From: Chelydra serpentina
Lineage: Eukaryota; Chordata; Testudines; Chelydridae
Assembly (NCBI GenBank): GCA_037349315.1
Contig: JBAIAC010000004.1
Span: 77,802,501-77,866,500 of the forward strand
Direction: 5' to 3'
DNA: 64,000 nt
The position numbers were made by a program, and so were the translations under genes. A model generated the notes under the pieces. That model did no database searches. It was not told the origin of the DNA and saw only the letters and a list, made by a program, of their open reading frames with translations. Shown here in pieces: positions 61,113 through 64,000 of the stretch (positions within the stretch are counted from its first letter, which is position 1; each line of letters opens with the position of its first letter).

Positions 61113-61413
61113 TACTGTACACACAAAACTCCTGCCCCATCTCCACCTTGTACCCCACCCATCTCCCCCTCCATATACCACCCTAACTCCCTCCCCATTG
61201 CCCCCATATAGCACCCCACTGCCCTGTGCTCCCCTTCCCTGTTGCCCCCACCAACTCCTCCCTCCCCACACGTACCCCATCAATCTCTTCTTCCCAGCCC
61301 CCCTACCGCCTCCACCCACCCATGTGCCCCACCAGCCCCGCCCTCGCCACATCGCCCCTCTCACCAAAAGGCTCCAGGGACCGCGCACCCACCACAGCAG
61401 CTCTGGCCGCCAT
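54405..61413 (-). CDS. COMMD6: COMMD6, complete seven-exon gene (207 aa)
   Basis: The coding sequence joins 61413-61365, 60403-60345, 59709-59644, 59525-59449, 58969-58801, 57033-56881 and 54455-54405 on the minus strand. This totals 624 bases, or 207 residues plus a TGA stop. All six introns are GT-AG and every junction keeps the frame. COMMD6 is a subunit of the Commander complex (COMMD ring with CCDC22/CCDC93), which recycles endosomal cargo, and it is also reported to restrain NF-kB. Exons 1-5 give an N-terminal helical (HN) domain. Exons 6-7 give the COMM domain, with IQWKLGMAVSSDSCRSLKYP and, further on, FEMTIPQFQ then DFFRHFKEMAAVLETV at the C-terminus, nearly identical to my memory of mammalian COMMD6. 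The commonly annotated human protein (85 aa) is essentially only the COMM domain, so this gene keeps the longer ancestral form. The ATG at 61413 has A at -3 and G at +4. The poly(A) site was not located. Confidence 0.93.
54456..56880 (-). other. COMMD6: COMMD6 intron 6
   Basis: It is a 2.4-kb GT-AG intron (GTTTGT to TTTTTCAG) between the two COMM-domain exons. It contains a C-run of about 18 at 55664-55681 and no recognisable exon or transposon. Frames such as 55037-55297 (minus) have no known domain. Confidence 0.8.
56881..57033 (-). CDS. COMMD6: COMMD6 coding exon 6, core of the COMM domain
   Basis: It is 51 whole codons, from IIDIQWKLGMAV to FEMTIPQFQ, the most conserved part of the gene and the one that identifies it. 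It includes the invariant Trp of the COMM domain, through which COMMD proteins dimerise. The acceptor is TTTTTCACAG and the donor GTTTGT. Homology stops exactly at the donor. Confidence 0.96.
57097..57128. repeat. Perfect 13-bp palindrome just upstream of COMMD6 exon 6
   Basis: CTGATAGTATAGT (57097-57109) and its exact reverse complement (57116-57128) are separated by six bases. On the transcript it would form a hairpin 64-95 bases before the exon 6 acceptor, close to where a branch point would be expected or just upstream of it. Confidence 0.85.
57131..57685. mobile_element. GC-rich DNA-transposon-derived repeat in COMMD6 intron 5
   Basis: The left part has GTCATGGACAGTAAACAAAA, then CACGGCCAGTGACCTGTCCATGAC, a short hairpin typical of a turtle repeat family. 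The body has a G-run (57303-57317) and the GCAGCTCCCATTGGCCGGGA motif near 57460 followed by its inverse, shared with the hAT at 40591-40914. The ends and target duplication could not be settled. The frames of 79-119 codons here are not genes. Confidence 0.65.
58460..58495 (+). repeat. (TA)n(CA)n microsatellite in COMMD6 intron 5
   Basis: A short run of TATATATA followed by CACACACA. Confidence 0.85.
58801..58969 (-). CDS. COMMD6: COMMD6 coding exon 5
   Basis: It encodes 56 residues after the split serine, including NNLSAEELSTGLGNAISMLP and VIRHIWNEQGKSISMSEDAR, and ends in MATVGQ. This is the end of the HN domain and the linker to the COMM domain. Two tandem acceptors (TACAG|CACAG) lie at the 5' end. 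Only the first keeps the frame with exon 4. The donor is GTAACT. Confidence 0.92.
59449..59525 (-). CDS. COMMD6: COMMD6 coding exon 4
   Basis: It encodes RFQTAGVEINVADLAKIINF and then VSFLF, and ends after two bases of a serine codon (AG|C). The acceptor is TTTCTAG and the donor GTAAGC. The helical, hydrophobic pattern fits the HN domain. Confidence 0.9.
59644..59709 (-). CDS. COMMD6: COMMD6 coding exon 3
   Basis: It is 22 whole codons, from CERIIQHLHC to NTVELCQ, a helix-rich part of the HN domain. The acceptor is TTTGTAG and the donor GTAAGT. Both ends are phase 0, so skipping it would keep the frame. Confidence 0.9.
60345..60403 (-). CDS. COMMD6: COMMD6 coding exon 2
   Basis: It encodes the HN-domain stretch FGSTADIIKLIPKDLFAEL after the split aspartate codon. 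The acceptor is a T-rich tract ending in TTTAG. The donor is GTAAGT. Confidence 0.9.
60620..60725. repeat. GGAGC-rich dispersed repeat in COMMD6 intron 1
   Basis: GAGCGGAGCCTGGAGCAGCT, CCGGAGCAGTGGAGCTGC and GGAGCTGGAGCAGAGCCAGA occur within 100 bases. It resembles a turtle repeat rich in GGAGC words. Ends are uncertain. Confidence 0.5.
60745..60998 (-). mobile_element. CR1 3'-UTR fragment, minus orientation, in COMMD6 intron 1
   Basis: ATAGATTTTAAGGTCATAAA, CCATTATGATCTCTGGACTG, GACTTCCTGCATAACTCTC, then GACTTTAAGTGACTGAGAAT and GTTAGTTACACTCACTGTTA follow in order the reverse of the CR1 3' UTR. It parallels the corresponding part of the CR1 at 50895-51090. Confidence 0.85.
61081..61110 (+). 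repeat. (TG)n microsatellite in COMMD6 intron 1
   Basis: About 14 TG units lie just before a C/T-rich stretch (61130-61360) full of CCCCAC/CCCATC words. This produces long Pro/Ser frames on the plus strand and a Gly/Trp frame on the minus strand, none of which is a gene. Confidence 0.95.
61365..61413 (-). CDS. COMMD6: COMMD6 coding exon 1
   Basis: It encodes MAARAAVVGARSLEPF plus the first base of the next codon, then a GTGAGA donor. The exon lies in the CpG-rich promoter. This short Ala/Arg-rich leader is not conserved enough to recognise. It is supported by the in-phase join to exon 2 (split GAT codon), the good start context and the donor. Confidence 0.8.
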
Positions 61414-61850
61414 CCTTCCGCTAACAACCCCCGCGAGCCGCCACCCTCATTGGTTAGCAACTACAGAGCCACCCGCCACACCTCTGCTGTCCAATCATCA
61501 GGCTGTTCCCTTCCGCCACACTTCGCGCTTATTGGCTGCTGGGCCCGTGGGTCCGCCCCGCTCCCGAGCTCTCACTGGTTGCTCAGTATGGCGTTAAAAT
61601 CAAGCGCAAGAAAGGGGGTCGGCCCCAACCACGCGACTCCGTAGGAGGCGCTCGCGCGGAGCACAGCGCCCGGGGCGCGTGTCCGGCAGCTGTTCGCGTG
61701 TGTCTAGCCCAGCTAGCTGCTGACTCAGCCTGTCTCGCGGGCTCCTCCCACTCTGTGTCCTTTCACCCTTGATCTGCGAAGTCTTCCGTCTCTGGCGGCG
61801 TTCCCGGAGTGAAAGGGGATTCCTTCCCACACACGTTTAAACCCTGTTGT
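61414..61850. promoter_or_regulatory. COMMD6: CpG-rich, multi-CCAAT promoter of COMMD6, possibly bidirectional
   Basis: Upstream of the COMMD6 ATG lie CCAAT boxes at about 61449 (as ATTGG), 61491 (CCAAT) and 61531 (as ATTGG), spaced about 40 bases apart. A weaker ACTGG lies near 61574 and a GC box (CCGCCCCGC) near 61553. Regularly spaced NF-Y sites without a TATA box are typical of bidirectional housekeeping promoters. Mammalian COMMD6 and UCHL3 share such a promoter. A short plus-strand frame (ATG at 61589, 18 codons) starts here, but it is not the UCHL3 N-terminus. Confidence 0.7.
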
Positions 61851-63400
61851 AGGAGACTCCAGCTTTCAGTCGGTACAGTCACTAAATCAAAAGGGCTCCG
61901 AGAGGTACTACTACTTACAGTATATATGCTGCATGTAGGGGCTGTCGCCGAACTCCGCCCTGCAGCAGAATAATGTCTTCATCTTGCCGTGGTACGTGGC
62001 AGCGTGGTGTTCTGATCCTGCACTGCACGTGGAACGCCATGCTGCCTGGCACAGTCAAATCACAGCGCGGTTTGATGCACCGGGAGGCATGTTGGTGTCA
62101 CGAAGCTGCATCAGTATCAGCCCGAGTTTGGGACCCTTAAAATTAGTCACGCCTGGCCTACAGGATATGCGGAAGACCTACCCAATTCAGTACAGTATTC
62201 CCAAAACGAAGCTAGGTCAGAACCCTGGTTATCATCTCGCACCTATATGTCTAATATATGGAATAATCTGACATCAGATATTCCTCCCGATGCAGGTTTG
62301 ATAGGTGTTCTATTTGCAATTTGCTTTTAACATTACCATATTACCATGAACTCAAAATAATGAATTTGAGATGATTTGTTCATATTGAAAATTAACTGAT
62401 TAGTAAAATTGAAAGACTGGCACTGCTGGTTAATCTGCATCCCACAGTTTTGCATCATATTTAACTAAAGGCCTTTTAGTCAAACTAGATACAGTATTTT
62501 GCAAACACAGTCCTAGGTTTGCAATTATTGTGCAACATTATGTACTTCTTTATTGTTATTAATAAGAAGCACTATACATATATGAGTCAGATTCCTGTTT
62601 GGTCTTGCCCTCTCCCTTCCCAAATATATAATTATTTCTGTTTATATTACATGAAGGTGGAGATTACAAACCTCCATAATCTCATGGTTATCAAAACACC
62701 TGCATTGTGCAATTCACTAAGGTTCTCTCATCATTCATTTTAAACCCATTTGGTCATTGGCTCAGATTGCTGATGAACTGTCACTTTCCCCATTTTTAGT
62801 TCAGAACTCTAAAAACTGTGGCTAGCAGTCCTGAGTCCTCTGAAGTTTGTTATCCACTCTTGCTTAGTGAGAAGGATGAAATTACTTGTTCTGGAGTCAG
62901 AAAGAACCCCAAGGAGATGCTCTGCTCTCTTTGGCAGAGGCAGAATGGGATGTGAGGTTTTTGCTGATGCTTCCTGTTGCCAAACTAACAGGGAAGCGAG
63001 TGAAGACGTGACCTTGTCTTGATTCTTCCTATTTATTTCCCTCTCACAAGACTAACATGACTGGGAAGAAGCTCCCTGCCTAGCTTCCTGCCATAGCCAT
63101 CCACTTCATTTGATGCCACTATCTTTGCGTTCTAAATGTCACTTTTGAATTCAATGGGATTAATTAAATGAATAAAATTAAGCATGTGTGTAAATCTTGG
63201 AAAGATCAAGGTGTAAAATGACAACAACAACAAAACAAAAAGGGAAAGGTATACAACATGTAAGCAGAGAGATGGCAGATTCATGTTATGCTTTGTTCTA
63301 TGTGTTTATTTTTTAATATGTAAGTATATTTTATTTCTGTTACAAACACTTAGTCTTAGGTTTTTAGGGTGAACACTCAGGTTGAAGATCAGGGAGAGAA
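61851..63400. other. Spacer between two CpG islands, nothing recognised
   Basis: The sequence falls from GC-rich to AT-rich. No UCHL3 exon 1 (MEGQRWLPLEANPE-like) was found on the plus strand between the COMMD6 start and the window end. Short frames (61984-62271 and 62519-62743) have no recognised domain. Confidence 0.5.
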
Positions 63401-63407
63401 AGGAATC

Positions 63408-63650
63408 TGGGTGTATAGATGTGTGGTTCTGTGAGGGCATCAGTCACTGGGTTTATGTGCGGGGGGGTGTCAGTCACTGGGGTCTATGTGTATGGATGTC
63501 TGTGGTTCTGTGGGGGTCAGTCTCTGGAGTGCTTGTGTGGAGGATGTCCATCACTGGGGTGGTTCTGTATGGGTGTCAGTCATAATAAGGTCTCAGTGTG
63601 GCAGTGTGGGGGGTGTCAGTCACTGGGTCTGTGCATGTATGGGGTGGGGA
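63408..63650. repeat. Degenerate minisatellite
   Basis: The words TCAGTCACTGGG and GTGGTTCTGTGGGGG recur about every 35-55 bases across roughly 240 bases, with variants such as TCAGTCTCTGGAG and TCCATCACTGGGG. It produces overlapping open frames on the plus strand that repeat similar residues and are not genes. It sits directly before the terminal CpG island. Confidence 0.75.
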
Positions 63651-63654
63651 GGGG

Positions 63655-64000
63655 GGGAGAGGCAGTGCCTGTCTGCCTCCCCGCTGCGAGCTGCGCTGGG
63701 TTTGGGGTCCCTTGCGGGGTTACCGCGCTACCTGCCCGCGATTAACGCCGCTCGCTGGCGTGGGCTCCCGGCTTCGCTCCCCGTGCTGGGCCTGGCCGAG
63801 CCGCCGAGGGGAGCCCGCTGCCGCGGCGGGATAGAACAGCGCCCTCCCGCGGCTACGGTCCGCCCCAGCCAGCGTCGCGCACCACCAGCTGGGCAGGACC
63901 GGCGGGCAGACTCCGGCCGCGGCGGGAGAGTCCATGTGCCGAGAGATGGGGGTGTCTTGGAGAATCTGGTCGGGCAACAAGCCCTCTCCCCCGGCCTGGC
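63655..64000 (+). promoter_or_regulatory. Second CpG island, cut by the window end
   Basis: GC content and CpG density rise sharply from about 63660 to the end. Synteny predicts UCHL3 next on the plus strand, so this may be its promoter or first exon. An ATG at about 63945 opens a frame to the window edge (MGVSWRIWSGN...), which does not match the UCHL3 N-terminus I remember. The assignment is by position only. Confidence 0.4.

Noticed and set aside
60996..61460. 154-codon minus-strand frame overlapping COMMD6 exon 1
   Set aside because: It is a different frame of the intron 1 C/T-rich stretch (Gly/Trp repeats) and not part of the spliced gene.
61057..61644. Long Pro/Ser-rich plus-strand frames in COMMD6 intron 1 and promoter
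   Set aside because: They follow a TG microsatellite and a C-rich run and cross the minus-strand COMMD6 exon 1. No conserved domain.
61589..61645. Short plus-strand frame (18 codons) in the COMMD6 promoter as UCHL3 exon 1
   Set aside because: The residues do not resemble the UCHL3 N-terminus and the frame ends in a stop rather than a donor.
1..64000. CRISPR arrays, operons or prokaryotic islands
   Set aside because: No regularly spaced direct repeats with unique spacers were seen, and gene structure and repeats are vertebrate throughout.

Overview
The window is vertebrate nuclear DNA, most likely from a turtle (Testudines). The evidence is split exons with GT/GC-AG junctions, CpG-island promoters, a tRNA-derived SINE with a CR1-like tail of the tortoise type, CR1 and Penelope retroelements, and several hAT and PIF/Harbinger-like non-autonomous elements of kinds common in turtle genomes. 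The species cannot be fixed from the sequence. Almost all of the window is intronic or intergenic. Only about 1.1 kb is protein-coding host sequence, and nearly all of the open frames elsewhere are chance or transposon-derived.

Layout: (i) 1-33109 is read as the 5' part of TBC1D4 intron 1 (gene on the minus strand), full of interspersed repeats. (ii) 33110-33586 is TBC1D4 coding exon 1, inside a CpG island (about 33060-34400) that holds the promoter and 5' UTR. It encodes 159 residues, the start of the first PTB domain of the Rab-GAP AS160, and appears to use a GC splice donor. (iii) 34400-54404 is intergenic and dominated by transposons: a two-unit, multi-hairpin Harbinger-like element, a decayed APE-type LINE split by a Harbinger MITE, several hAT elements with 8-bp target duplications, a Penelope-like element with an uninterrupted GIY-YIG endonuclease frame, a Penelope fold-back split by a hAT, and a CR1 fragment. 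(iv) 54405-61413 is the complete COMMD6 gene on the minus strand: seven coding exons, 207 residues, all junctions in phase. (v) 61414-61850 is a CCAAT- and GC-rich promoter. In mammals COMMD6 is head to head with UCHL3; no UCHL3 exon could be recognised here. (vi) 63400-64000 holds a minisatellite followed by a second CpG island cut by the window end, possibly the UCHL3 promoter.

The order TBC1D4 (minus), COMMD6 (minus), then presumed UCHL3 (plus) matches the arrangement known from human 13q22. TBC1D4 controls insulin- and contraction-regulated GLUT4 traffic through Rab GTPases. COMMD6 is a subunit of the Commander (COMMD/CCDC22/CCDC93) endosomal recycling assembly. The two are neighbours by ancestral linkage, not an operon.

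No new biochemical system was found. The most useful observations are the full seven-exon COMMD6 model with its N-terminal domain, the GC donor of TBC1D4 exon 1, the uninterrupted GIY-YIG frame of the Penelope element, and several nested transposon insertions with readable target-site duplications.
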